Shown piece by piece: positions 38,623 to 47,235 of a stretch of 64,000 nt of DNA. The first letter of the stretch is position 1; each line of letters begins with the position of its first letter. The stretch is from Lautropia sp. (GTDB lineage Bacteria; Pseudomonadota; Gammaproteobacteria; Burkholderiales; Burkholderiaceae_E): NCBI GenBank assembly GCA_030527825.1, contig JAUNAC010000002.1, positions 382,001 through 446,000 of the forward strand, read 5' to 3'. The translations under genes were made by a program, and so were the position numbers. The notes below the pieces were generated by a model that saw nothing but the letters and a program-made list of their open reading frames with translations, did not search any database and was not told where the DNA came from.

Positions 38623-39301
38623 TTCGATACTGGCGCTGTTGCCGCCCACTATTGTTGATGTGTTGCCTGAGCTCTGGACTGCCATTGGTGAAACCCTGGT
38701 CATGCTGGGTATTGGTCTGTCGGCTGCCGTATTGCTAGGTGGGCCGTTGGGCATCTGGCTGTTCCTGCTCAGTCCCGGGCAGTCCATGCAGAATCGTCTG
38801 CTGTTTGCCGTGGTGGGCTGGCTGGTCAATATGGTGCGCTCTTTCCCGTTCATTATCCTGCTGGTAGCGCTCGTGCCATTCACCCGCTTGCTGGTCGGGA
38901 CATCGATCGGGCCGATGGCCGCGTCTGTTCCACTGGCCTGCGCCGCTATTCCCTATTTTGCCCGCCTGGTGGAGCAGAGCCTGCGGGAGGTGCCGCGTGG
39001 CGTCATCGAGGCAGCTCATGCGATGGGGGCCAGTGAGCGTCAGATCATCTGGCGGGTGCTGCTGGTTGAGGCGCGCTCCGGCATTGTGCAGTCGCTGGTC
39101 GTGCTGTCGATCAGCTTTCTATCCTACACGGCGATTGCTGGCGTGGTGGGCGGCGGCGGGGTGGGTGACCTGGCTATCCGGTATGGTTATCAGCGTTTCC
39201 AGACGGATGTCATGCTGCTGACTGTAGCCATACTGGTGGTGATGGTGCAGTTGATACAGATCATCGGTAACCGGGTTGCGCGGCGCCTGGACAGACGCTG
39301 A
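38615..39301 (+). CDS. metI: Methionine-type ABC transporter permease, MetI-like
   Basis: 228 aa, with about five transmembrane helices and the permease coupling motif VIEAAHAMGASERQIIWRVL (EAA loop). The ATG at 38615 (MVDSILALLPPTIVDVLPEL) fits MetI; the frame is open earlier but overlaps metN. It forms the membrane part of the importer with MetN. The partner binding protein is not adjacent; the next gene (nnrS) is on the other strand. Confidence 0.9.
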   Translation: MVDSILALLPPTIVDVLPELWTAIGETLVMLGIGLSAAVLLGGPLGIWLFLLSPGQSMQNRLLFAVVGWLVNMVRSFPFIILLVALVPFTRLLVGTSIGPMAASVPLACAAIPYFARLVEQSLREVPRGVIEAAHAMGASERQIIWRVLLVEARSGIVQSLVVLSISFLSYTAIAGVVGGGGVGDLAIRYGYQRFQTDVMLLTVAILVVMVQLIQIIGNRVARRLDRR

Positions 39302-39384
39302 GCACGTGCAAGGCGTGTGGGATGGGTAGCACAGCAGGCCCCCTTGATTCATGGCCGGGCTGGGCTGCAGGGGCAGGAAATCTT

Positions 39385-40617
39385 TCAGTTCCGGGCTATG
39401 ACCTTGGGGTGGATGATGGGGCGTCGTCCGGGGACGGCGCGTATTCGCGGACGGATCAGCATAGGGACGAAACGCCACAGATATAGGGCAAATGCCAGGA
39501 TCCAGGCCAGGGCGGCGGTGTGCAGAAACGGGATGGTGAGCGGTGGTTGTACGGCCAGGGCCATCAGGCGTAATGCGGCAGCTACCAACACCAGGATATA
39601 GCTGCATACCATGCTGCGGTCAGTCTGTAGCGCCCTGCCCAGATGGCCTAGGGCGGTTCGGGTCACCATGCCGATGATCAGAACCGAAAAACCGGCAATA
39701 CCGATGATATGCACAGCCCAGACGGGGTGTGCGGTCAGACCGGAACGCTGTGTGGCTGCGACGAGCAGGCCGACGCCCAAACCGAAATACCCCGCATACA
39801 GAACCCACAGAAGAGGTTGAGCGCGAATGCGCCAAGGTTTCCAGCTGAGCAGTTGCCAGAGCGCGATGAGGCCGGCCAGCGCCAGTGTGATGGCCGACAG
39901 GATTGTCCATTGAAGCAGACCGCAGACTATGGCCGCTACCCCGGCAGCCACTTGCCATTGACCGCTTTTGACCTGCATCGGAATTTTCAGTCCGGGAGTG
40001 GCCCGCATGGCAAAAAATGGGGTGACCCGTCGTGCAACCAGCAGGGCGATTACGGCCATCCCGAGCATGGCGGCCTGGAAATGTGCCATGATGCGCTCAT
40101 ATTCTCCATCCCAGGCGGCCAGCAGGAACAGAAGATTGCTGATGCTCAGTAGCAGGATTAGCGGAGGAATGCCATAGTTGCGGCGACTGCGGGACCGGTA
40201 GATGGCGTATGCGAGTGCCAGGGCTGCCCAGGTGAAAAAAAGTGTTTCGCAAGTTGCGGCAATCCAGAAGGCGATATCCGAAGGCAGCAGATAGCAAAGC
40301 CGTGCTACCAGCCACAACAGGCATGCCGCGCCCAGGGCGGGGCCTTTCAGTGGTGTTATGCCTGTCCAGGTGGCACCAGCCGTGAGGAGAAAACCTACGG
40401 CGATCGTGATGATGAAGCCCCACAGCATTTCATGGGCATGCCACAGTACACCACCTAATGGGCCGCCAAGCACTTGCGGGAAGTAGACCCACAGGAAGAT
40501 GGTTATGGCGGCCCAGCCACACCCGAGCAGATAGAGCGGTCGAAAGCCCAGTTCAAGGAATGCCTGCCACTGGGGCGCCGTTGATTCTGGGGAGGGTTCT
40601 TCGATGGAAATCAGCAT
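39385..40617 (-). CDS. nnrS: NnrS family protein
   Basis: 410 aa with about 12 hydrophobic segments. NnrS features: FLELGFRPLYLLGCGWAAIT, LWHAHEMLWGFIITIAVGFL with conserved histidines, and RRVTPFFAMRATPG. NnrS proteins are heme- and copper-containing membrane proteins linked to nitric-oxide stress tolerance and denitrification. No nir or nor genes lie nearby in the window. It converges on metI. The 150 bp between it and dadA carries the dadA promoter. Confidence 0.92.
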   Translation of the reverse strand: MLISIEEPSPESTAPQWQAFLELGFRPLYLLGCGWAAITIFLWVYFPQVLGGPLGGVLWHAHEMLWGFIITIAVGFLLTAGATWTGITPLKGPALGAACLLWLVARLCYLLPSDIAFWIAATCETLFFTWAALALAYAIYRSRSRRNYGIPPLILLLSISNLLFLLAAWDGEYERIMAHFQAAMLGMAVIALLVARRVTPFFAMRATPGLKIPMQVKSGQWQVAAGVAAIVCGLLQWTILSAITLALAGLIALWQLLSWKPWRIRAQPLLWVLYAGYFGLGVGLLVAATQRSGLTAHPVWAVHIIGIAGFSVLIIGMVTRTALGHLGRALQTDRSMVCSYILVLVAAALRLMALAVQPPLTIPFLHTAALAWILAFALYLWRFVPMLIRPRIRAVPGRRPIIHPKVIARN

Positions 40618-40698
40618 GGCGGTCGGAAGAGTGGCCGGTCTTGGCCGTGCCTGATCTATTAATGTCGTCGATGTTAGCGGTTTGTGTTTTAAGCTGGC

Positions 40699-40727
40699 TT
40701 GACAAATGTCGTTCGGGATTCTGATAG
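40699..40727 (+). promoter_or_regulatory. Sigma-70-type promoter of dadA
   Basis: TTGACA (40699-40704), 17-bp spacer, TGATAG (40722-40727). The start would be near 40734, with a 37-nt leader before the ATG. Confidence 0.6.
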
Positions 40728-40770
40728 GCTGTCAGAGTGTGGTGGACGAACCATCAAAAGGAGGGCAGTC

Positions 40771-42021
40771 ATGCATGTCATTGTCATGGGGGCAGGAGTG
40801 GTGGGCGTGGCCACTGCCTGGTATTTGCAACAAGATGGCCATGAAGTGACCGTGCTGGAACGCAATGCCATGGCAGCATGCGAAACCAGTTTTGGCAATG
40901 GGGGACAGATCTCTGTCAGTCACGCTGAGCCATGGGCAAATCCGTCCGCGCCGCTGAAGGTGTTGAAGTGGCTGGGGCGGGAGGATGCACCGTTATTGTT
41001 CCGGATGCGGGCGGATCCCGATCAATGGCGCTGGTGCCTGAAGTTTCTGCTGGAATGCCGTGCTGCACGCACCCGTCACAATATGATCCAGATCATCAAC
41101 CTGGGTACCTACAGCCGGAGTTGCCTGCAGGCGCTGCGTGCTCAGACCGGGTTGCAGTATGACCATTTGTGTCGTGGCATCATGCATTTCTATACCAGTG
41201 CACGGGATTTCGATGCATCCCGTGAGGCGGCGGGAATCATGCAGGATATGGGGATGAATCGTCGTACGCTCACACCGGATCAAGTCGTTGAGATTGAGCC
41301 AGCATTGGCAGCGGCGAGCCGGCAACTGGTTGGCGCGACCTATACGCCGGAAGATGAATCGGGCGATGTGAACCTGTTCACAACCGGATTGGCACGACTG
41401 GCGGCTGAACAAGGGGTGAAGTTTCGTTATGGTGTCCGTATCCAGCGATTGAGGGTAGCTGGTGGGGATATGCTGGGCGTGGAAATCGCCAGTGAGAATG
41501 GGCGCTATGAGGTGTTGACGGCAGATGCATACGTGCTGGCAATGGGCAGTTTCAGTGCCCGGCTGGCACGAGAAATAGGGGTTCGGCTAGATATCTATCC
41601 TGCCAAAGGGTACTCCGTGACCCTGCCGGTGCAGGACGAGGCCAAGGCGCCCTACGTGAGTCTTACGGATGATGAATTCAAACTGGTGTATTCCCGTCTG
41701 GGTGATCGCTTGCGCGTGGCTGGAACTGCCGAATTAAACGGTTTTGATCTGGCATTGAACCCGGTGCGCTGTGAGGCGCTTGTCAAGCGTACCATGATGC
41801 TCTTTCCGGAGATGAGTGATCCGAAGCAAGCCAGCTTCTGGACAGGACTGCGGCCCGCCACGCCCGGTAATGTGCCTTATATAGGCCGCAGCCGTGTGGG
41901 ACGGCTTTACCTGAATACCGGGCACGGTACCTTAGGCTGGACCCATGGCTGTGGTTCCGGCAGAGCCCTGGCAGACCTGATCTCGGGTAGACGGCCGGAG
42001 GTGGATTTCCAGTTTATCTAG
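40771..42021 (+). CDS. dadA: D-amino acid dehydrogenase small subunit
   Basis: FAD-dependent enzyme that oxidises D-alanine and other D-amino acids to keto acids, membrane-associated. The N-terminal dinucleotide motif is VIVMGAGVVGVATAWYLQQD; CETSFGNGGQISVSHAEPWA and the C-terminal TGHGTLGWTHGCGSGRALAD match the family closely. Length 416 aa is normal. AAGGAGGG lies 8 nt before the ATG. No dadX racemase gene is adjacent. It ends 25 bp from terC, separated by a hairpin. Confidence 0.94.
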   Translation: MHVIVMGAGVVGVATAWYLQQDGHEVTVLERNAMAACETSFGNGGQISVSHAEPWANPSAPLKVLKWLGREDAPLLFRMRADPDQWRWCLKFLLECRAARTRHNMIQIINLGTYSRSCLQALRAQTGLQYDHLCRGIMHFYTSARDFDASREAAGIMQDMGMNRRTLTPDQVVEIEPALAAASRQLVGATYTPEDESGDVNLFTTGLARLAAEQGVKFRYGVRIQRLRVAGGDMLGVEIASENGRYEVLTADAYVLAMGSFSARLAREIGVRLDIYPAKGYSVTLPVQDEAKAPYVSLTDDEFKLVYSRLGDRLRVAGTAELNGFDLALNPVRCEALVKRTMMLFPEMSDPKQASFWTGLRPATPGNVPYIGRSRVGRLYLNTGHGTLGWTHGCGSGRALADLISGRRPEVDFQFI

Positions 42022-42028
42022 ATGGTGG

Positions 42029-42051
42029 CCTGAGCGGGAAGAACGCTCAGG
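42029..42051. terminator. Hairpin between convergent dadA and terC
   Basis: CCTGAGCG and CGCTCAGG form a perfect 8-bp stem with a 7-nt loop. Its right arm contains the terC stop codon. No T run follows on either strand, so it is a hairpin candidate for shared termination, not a classic terminator. Confidence 0.45.
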
Positions 42052-42763
42052 ACGGAGGGGGCGTCCTGGAGGAGGTGCGCTGGTTCTGGCGGGTGATCAG
42101 GGCGATAGCCAGGATGAACATTGCGCCAAGGACTTCTGCGCCCCAGTGAGCCAGGGGCATCCAGGGGGCTGCATAGATTTCGATGGCGGGATCCGTGATC
42201 AGCATGCCACCTGCGATCCAGCCCAGCAGCATCCCGCCCAAGGTAACAAGTACCGGAAAGCGGTCCATTAGCCGGATGACAAGCTGGCTTCCCCAGATGA
42301 TGATCGGTACGCTCACCAGTAGCCCAAAAATTACGAGGGGCACTTCGTGTTGACCGCCGGCACTCTGGGCTGCTCCGGCGATGGCGATGACGTTGTCAAT
42401 GCTCATGACCAGGTCGGCGATGATGACGGTACGGACAGCGACCCAGAGCCGCTCTGATCCCGCAATGTTTCCATGGTCATCTTCGTCGCCCGGGATCACC
42501 AGCTTGATGCCGATCCAGAACAGTAGCAGCGCCCCCACGACTTTCAGATAGGGGATCGACAGGAGTGACAAGGCAAAGATGATCAGGACGACCCGCAGAC
42601 CGATGGCGCCGATCGTGCCCCAGACAATGCCGAGCCGGCGTTTGGCCGGGTCGAGTTTGCGTACAGCCAAGGCAATGACGACAGCGTTGTCGCCGCCCAG
42701 CAGAACGTCGATCATCACGATCTGACCAACTGCGACCCAGAAGGCGGGCGAGGTGAAGTCCAT
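42047..42763 (-). CDS. TerC family integral membrane protein
   Basis: 238 aa with about seven transmembrane segments and both TerC acidic motifs: DVLLGGDNAVVIALAVRK in the first half and DLVMSIDNVIAIAGAAQ in the second. TerC-family proteins are thought to export metal ions such as Mn(II) (Alx/YoaE/MeeF type). The ATG at 42763 begins MDFTSPAFWVAVGQIVMIDV, the usual start. No yybP-ykoY-type manganese riboswitch was recognised in the 147 bp upstream. Confidence 0.92.
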   Translation of the reverse strand: MDFTSPAFWVAVGQIVMIDVLLGGDNAVVIALAVRKLDPAKRRLGIVWGTIGAIGLRVVLIIFALSLLSIPYLKVVGALLLFWIGIKLVIPGDEDDHGNIAGSERLWVAVRTVIIADLVMSIDNVIAIAGAAQSAGGQHEVPLVIFGLLVSVPIIIWGSQLVIRLMDRFPVLVTLGGMLLGWIAGGMLITDPAIEIYAAPWMPLAHWGAEVLGAMFILAIALITRQNQRTSSRTPPPS

Positions 42764-42910
42764 GCCAGGTGCTCCAGAGAAAGGATGGCCGAAACGATTG
42801 CCATCGGGGACAACGGAAGGGTGAAGTTTACCCCGCGGTGCGCACACCATGTGGGTCTGTGCGGTTGTTCACGTGTTCGGACGCTGCCCGGCGGGCGGAC
42901 GGGGCTATTT

Positions 42911-43759
42911 TCAGGGCAGGTGTTGTGTGGCGCTGACGCGGTGTTCCAGCCAGGTTTTGAGGATCAGCGTCAGGATGGCCATCAGGGCCAGTATGGCGGC
43001 GGCGGTAAAAGCCGCTGCCGTTTTGTAATCATTGTTCAGCTGCTCGACCAGTAGCGACAGGGTCATGGTCTGGTTGAGCATGGCGCCGGAGACGACCGAG
43101 ACGGCACCGAACTCGCCGATGGCGCGGGCATTGGTCATCATGACCCCGTAGAGCAGCGCCCAGCGGATACGCGGCAGGCTGACTTTCCAGAATATTTGCC
43201 AGCCACTGGCTCCCAGCAGCAGCGCGGCCTGCTCGACCTCATCGCCCTGGGTCTGCATCAGCGGGATGAGCAGCCGGGCGACATAGGGGGAGGTCACGAA
43301 AATAGTGACCATGATGATGCCGGGCCATGCAAACATCAGCTGGATATCGTGTTCGGAGAGCCACTGCCCCAGGAAGGATTCCGCACCGTACAGCAGGAGA
43401 TAGCAGAGCCCGGCCACCACAGGCGAGGTGGCATAGGGAATGTCAATCAGCGCAAGCAGCAGGCGCCGGCCACGGAAGCGATAGTGGGTAATGCACCAGG
43501 CGAAGGCCAGTCCGAAGATCAGATTAATGGGAATGGTGGCCAGGGTGGCCGCCAGGGTCAGTCCCAGGGCATGGTGCAGATAGTCGGCGCCGAGGTTGGC
43601 TATCAACAGGGACCAGCCGCCGGCTGCGACCTTTGCAAAGATCATGGCCAATGGCACCACCAGCATCAGCAGGGCGGCGGCGACGGCCAGTAGAACCAGC
43701 AGCCATTGTCCGGCGTGGGCAGGTGGGCGCCGGGATTGCGTGCGTGATGGGGCGGCCAT
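42911..43759 (-). CDS. cysW: Sulfate/thiosulfate ABC transporter permease CysW
   Basis: 282 aa permease with six predicted helices; the EAA-type loop is EVEQAALLLGASGWQIFWKV, and IGEFGAVSVVSGAM is a CysW hallmark. With CysT it forms the membrane channel of the sulfate importer. It starts 3 bp after the cysT stop, so the two are coupled. It ends the sbp-cysT-cysW run; cysA is separate at 50.4 kb. Confidence 0.95.
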   Translation of the reverse strand: MAAPSRTQSRRPPAHAGQWLLVLLAVAAALLMLVVPLAMIFAKVAAGGWSLLIANLGADYLHHALGLTLAATLATIPINLIFGLAFAWCITHYRFRGRRLLLALIDIPYATSPVVAGLCYLLLYGAESFLGQWLSEHDIQLMFAWPGIIMVTIFVTSPYVARLLIPLMQTQGDEVEQAALLLGASGWQIFWKVSLPRIRWALLYGVMMTNARAIGEFGAVSVVSGAMLNQTMTLSLLVEQLNNDYKTAAAFTAAAILALMAILTLILKTWLEHRVSATQHLP

Positions 43760-43762
43760 GAC

Positions 43763-44608
43763 TTATCCTCCCCGATGCCAGCGCAGCAGCCGGTTCTGCA
43801 GTGACTGCAGGGCAAAGAGCAGCAGCAGGGAGGAGAGCAGCACGACTGATGCAATGGCCGCGGCGGCGGCGTAATCGAATTCCTGCAGGCGCACGAAGAT
43901 CATCAGCGAGGTGATTTCAGTCTGGAAGGGGATGTTGCCGGCAATCATCACGACGGCGCCGAATTCACCCAGGCTCCGGATGAATGCCTGCCCGGCCCCT
44001 GCCAGTACGGCGGGCATCAGGGCCGGCAGGGTGATCCGCCAGAAGATCTGGGCGGGTCGGGCGCCCAGTGTTCGGGCTGCCTCCTCAATGTCGCTGCTCA
44101 GTGCTTCGATGACGGGCTGGACGGTGCGGACGATGAACGGGAGGCTGGTGAAGGTCATGGCGATCACCAGCCCGGGAAAGGCATAGGCGATGCGGATGCC
44201 ATGTGGAGCGAACAGCTGTCCGATCCAGCCGTTGGGCGAGAGCAGGGTAGCCAGCGTCAGGCCGGCTACGGCGGTGGGCAGCGCGAAGGGCAGGTCGATC
44301 AGCGCGTCAATGAGGCGGCGGCCAGGAAATTCGTAGCGAGACAGAACCCAGGCCAGCAGCAGGCCCACCAGCGTCACGATCAGCGTGGACAGCGAGGCAC
44401 CCAGCAGCGTTACCCGGTAGCTGGCCACCACCCGTGGGTCGGTGATGGCAGCCAGATAGGCTGTCCAGCCAAGCCCTGCTGCATACCAGAACAGTCCCAG
44501 CAGCGGGATGAGGATCACGACACTCAGATAAAGTACGCTGAGTCCGAAGCTGGGGCCAAAACCGGGTAAACGGGGCGGGCTGGTAAAAAAACGCGGACGG
44601 ATGCCCAT
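43763..44608 (-). CDS. cysT: Sulfate/thiosulfate ABC transporter permease CysT (CysU)
   Basis: 281 aa, with six helices; the EAA loop is DIEEAARTLGARPAQIFWRI and the CysT-type SLGEFGAVVMIAGNIP follows. It pairs with CysW. It starts 12 bp after the sbp stop on the same strand. The N-terminus (RFFTSPPRLPGFGPSFGLSV) is normal. Confidence 0.95.
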   Translation of the reverse strand: MGIRPRFFTSPPRLPGFGPSFGLSVLYLSVVILIPLLGLFWYAAGLGWTAYLAAITDPRVVASYRVTLLGASLSTLIVTLVGLLLAWVLSRYEFPGRRLIDALIDLPFALPTAVAGLTLATLLSPNGWIGQLFAPHGIRIAYAFPGLVIAMTFTSLPFIVRTVQPVIEALSSDIEEAARTLGARPAQIFWRITLPALMPAVLAGAGQAFIRSLGEFGAVVMIAGNIPFQTEITSLMIFVRLQEFDYAAAAAIASVVLLSSLLLLFALQSLQNRLLRWHRGG

Positions 44609-44620
44609 GGGCGGTCAGGT

Positions 44621-45679
44621 TCAGTGGCGCCCGGCAGCCAGCAGCTGGTCAAGCAGGCCACCGTGCGCGAAATGTGTTTGATGCACACCGTTCCAGCCCC
44701 CGGGGAAGGTGGCTGGATCCACCAGTTTGACTCGTGCGAACTTTTTGGCCGTGGTGGCGACAACTTCGGAATCATGCACCCGCAGGTTGTGTCTGGCCAG
44801 CAGCTGCTGGATCTCCCGGGTGTACTGGAAGGCCAGATAGTCCTGGGCAACGTCTTCGGTACCGCGCGCACGGGCGGTTTTGCTGACAATGGCCACCGGG
44901 AAGGAAGCCATGACGCTGGTGGGTGGCACGACCAGTTCGAAACCCTGGGCCTTGAATTCCGGATTGGCCAGGATATTCATGATTTCGGATTCGAAAGTGA
45001 GCAGCACATCACCCTGTCCGTTCTGGGCAAAGGCGACAGTGGCGCCACGTCCGCCGGTGGGAAAGCTCTCGACATTACCCAGAAAGGCCGTCATGAATCG
45101 TTTGATGGCATCATCGTTGTGGTTGAACTTTTCCTGGGCATGGGCCCAGGCACCCAGATAGGTATAGCGTGCGTTACCGGATGTTTTAGGATTGGGAAAA
45201 ACCAGTTTCACATCCGGGCGGGCCAGATCACTCCAGTCGTGGATATGTTTGGGGTTGCCCTTGCGCACCATGAAGGCGATGGTGCTGTAGTAAGGGGAGC
45301 TTCCGTTGGGGAAGCGGCTTGCCCAATCCGGGCTGACCAGGCCCCGCCTGACCAGAATGTCGATGTCAGTGACCTGATTGAAGGTCACCACATCAGCTTT
45401 TTTGCCCTGGATGATGTCCTGGGCCTGGCGCGTGGTGCCGCCATAGGACTGGTCGATCCGGAAGGGGCCAGGGTGTGCCTTTTGCCAGTGTGCGACGAAC
45501 AGCGGATTGATTTCCGCGAACAGTTCCCGGGCGACATCGTAGCTGGCATTCAGCAGGCTGTCGGGCTGGGCGGTCGAACCGGGGTTGTCCGCGTTCGCGT
45601 GTGTAGGCAGCAGCAAGGCGGTGGCACTGGCTGAGAGCAGGGCCAGCAGACTGCGGCGAAAAGGGGATGCAAGGTTCAT
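44621..45679 (-). CDS. sbp: Periplasmic sulfate-binding protein
   Basis: 352 aa. A signal peptide (MNLASPFRRSLLALLSASAT, cut near THANA) precedes a type II binding-protein fold with SYDVARELFAEINPLFVAHW, IDQSYGGTTRQAQDIIQGKK, FPNPKTSGNARYTYLGAWAH and VESFPTGGRGATVAFAQNGQ, all characteristic of Sbp/CysP. The start at 45679 is chosen; the open frame runs on to 45859. It is the first gene of the operon; the 195 bp upstream hold the promoter, but no clear box was found. CysB control is likely from family knowledge. Confidence 0.95.
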   Translation of the reverse strand: MNLASPFRRSLLALLSASATALLLPTHANADNPGSTAQPDSLLNASYDVARELFAEINPLFVAHWQKAHPGPFRIDQSYGGTTRQAQDIIQGKKADVVTFNQVTDIDILVRRGLVSPDWASRFPNGSSPYYSTIAFMVRKGNPKHIHDWSDLARPDVKLVFPNPKTSGNARYTYLGAWAHAQEKFNHNDDAIKRFMTAFLGNVESFPTGGRGATVAFAQNGQGDVLLTFESEIMNILANPEFKAQGFELVVPPTSVMASFPVAIVSKTARARGTEDVAQDYLAFQYTREIQQLLARHNLRVHDSEVVATTAKKFARVKLVDPATFPGGWNGVHQTHFAHGGLLDQLLAAGRH

Positions 45680-45874
45680 GGTCGACAGATGCCTGGTGTG
45701 ATGACTCAGCTGGAGATCATGCCAGTCTGGGTGCTGGCGCTCAAATGTATTCGCGCGCTCTGAAGCAAAAAACGGATATGGAAGTGCACCGTGCGCATGA
45801 CGGAAGATACTGACAGCCGGATATCGGGTCATCACCAGCACAACGTGCCAGGCGGTCAACCCATGCTCTATGCA

Positions 45875-47134
45875 TCAGGATCCGGCTGGGATATCGGCTG
45901 AAGTGTGGTGGTTACGTCGGGCCTGCGCCTGGGCCAATGTCAACGGACTGGCAGCAGACCAGGCCAGTATGCATTCGATTGCCATCAGCACGACCAGAAA
46001 TGCCAGGCTGTCCGTCCATGATACGAACAGGTCATAGAGTATGCCGCTGCCGAGGGGGCCGAGCATGGCGATGGTGTAGCCCACCGCCTGGGCCATGCCC
46101 GACAGGGCGACCGCCTGCTGCGGATCATCGGTACGTTCGGCAAACAGCAGCATGCAGAGTGAAAAGATCGCTGCCGTGCCATTGCCCAGCAGGACGATCC
46201 ACAGCCACATGGTCTGGAGCGATCCCTGCCATGCCCCCAGTGCGCCCAGAACCAGCATGGCGCTGCTTGCGGCGCTCAGGGGTTGTCGATAATGCTGCAG
46301 ACGGCCAAAAAGTGCGGACGTGAGCAGGGCGCCGATCAGGGAGCTTCCCTGAAACAGGGAAATGTAGTGACCGGCCGCAACGGCGGAGAGCCCCTTTTCA
46401 ACCAGGACCGCCGGCATGAAACTGGCAACGACGTAGTAGGCCAGCGATTGCAGTCCCATGGTCAGGCTGATGACCCAGGCAGCCGGGCTGCGCCAGACGT
46501 TGAGTGCGCCGGGGACGGCGGATGCTGCCGCTGTCTCCGGGCTGGGTGTGCCCTGCGGGCTGGAGGCTGGCCAGGGGCGGCGCAATGGCCACCAGATGGC
46601 GAGGGCGAGTAGCGCGGTGAGCAGCCAGACGCCCAGTGACCAGCGCCAGCCATGCCACTGGGCCACGGGAACCGCCATGGCCGTCGACAGCGCCGATGAA
46701 ATTGTCATGACAGCAGACATCAGGCCAATGGCCAGGCTGGAGCGGTCGGGCAGGCTGCGTTTGATGAGGGCGGGCAACAGGACATTGGCCATGGCAATAC
46801 CCACGGACATAATGGCGGTTCCGGCCAGCAGGGTGGTAAGCGAGGGGATGGCACTGCGCAGTCCGACCCCAAGTATTAACAGCAGCGTGGTAATGAGCAG
46901 GATGTTTTCCAGCCCTGCCCGACGTGCCAGCGGCGCAGCGAACGCAGAGCAGAGCGCAAAAACCAGAACGGGCATGGCAGCTACCAGACCGATGGCACTG
47001 CCGGACAGATTCAGCTCGGTGCGGATGGTGTCAGCCAGCGGGCCCACCGCCACGATGGGCGCACGCAGATTGATGGCAAGTGCTGCGATGGCAGCCAGGA
47101 GCAGAATGGGACGTGCCGCAGCAGGGATTGTCAT
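45875..47134 (-). CDS. MFS transporter, CynX/NimT family
   Basis: 419 aa with 12 hydrophobic segments. The conserved opening NLRAPIVAVGPLADTIRTEL is typical of the CynX/NimT (cyanate/nitroimidazole) MFS group, as is the duplicated fold with a central basic loop. Substrate is unknown; members include exporters and importers. It is 195 bp upstream of sbp on the same strand but separated from it by a long gap, so it is unlikely to be in the same unit. Confidence 0.88.
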   Translation of the reverse strand: MTIPAAARPILLLAAIAALAINLRAPIVAVGPLADTIRTELNLSGSAIGLVAAMPVLVFALCSAFAAPLARRAGLENILLITTLLLILGVGLRSAIPSLTTLLAGTAIMSVGIAMANVLLPALIKRSLPDRSSLAIGLMSAVMTISSALSTAMAVPVAQWHGWRWSLGVWLLTALLALAIWWPLRRPWPASSPQGTPSPETAAASAVPGALNVWRSPAAWVISLTMGLQSLAYYVVASFMPAVLVEKGLSAVAAGHYISLFQGSSLIGALLTSALFGRLQHYRQPLSAASSAMLVLGALGAWQGSLQTMWLWIVLLGNGTAAIFSLCMLLFAERTDDPQQAVALSGMAQAVGYTIAMLGPLGSGILYDLFVSWTDSLAFLVVLMAIECILAWSAASPLTLAQAQARRNHHTSADIPAGS

Positions 47135-47235
47135 GGTGTAGCCAAGGCGACAGACAATAGTCAGTATCTGAAATTTAGCACTGTTGCCTGGAGCCCTCCG
47201 CCTCTGTCCGACCCCTGTCAGGTCAGGCTGCCTGT

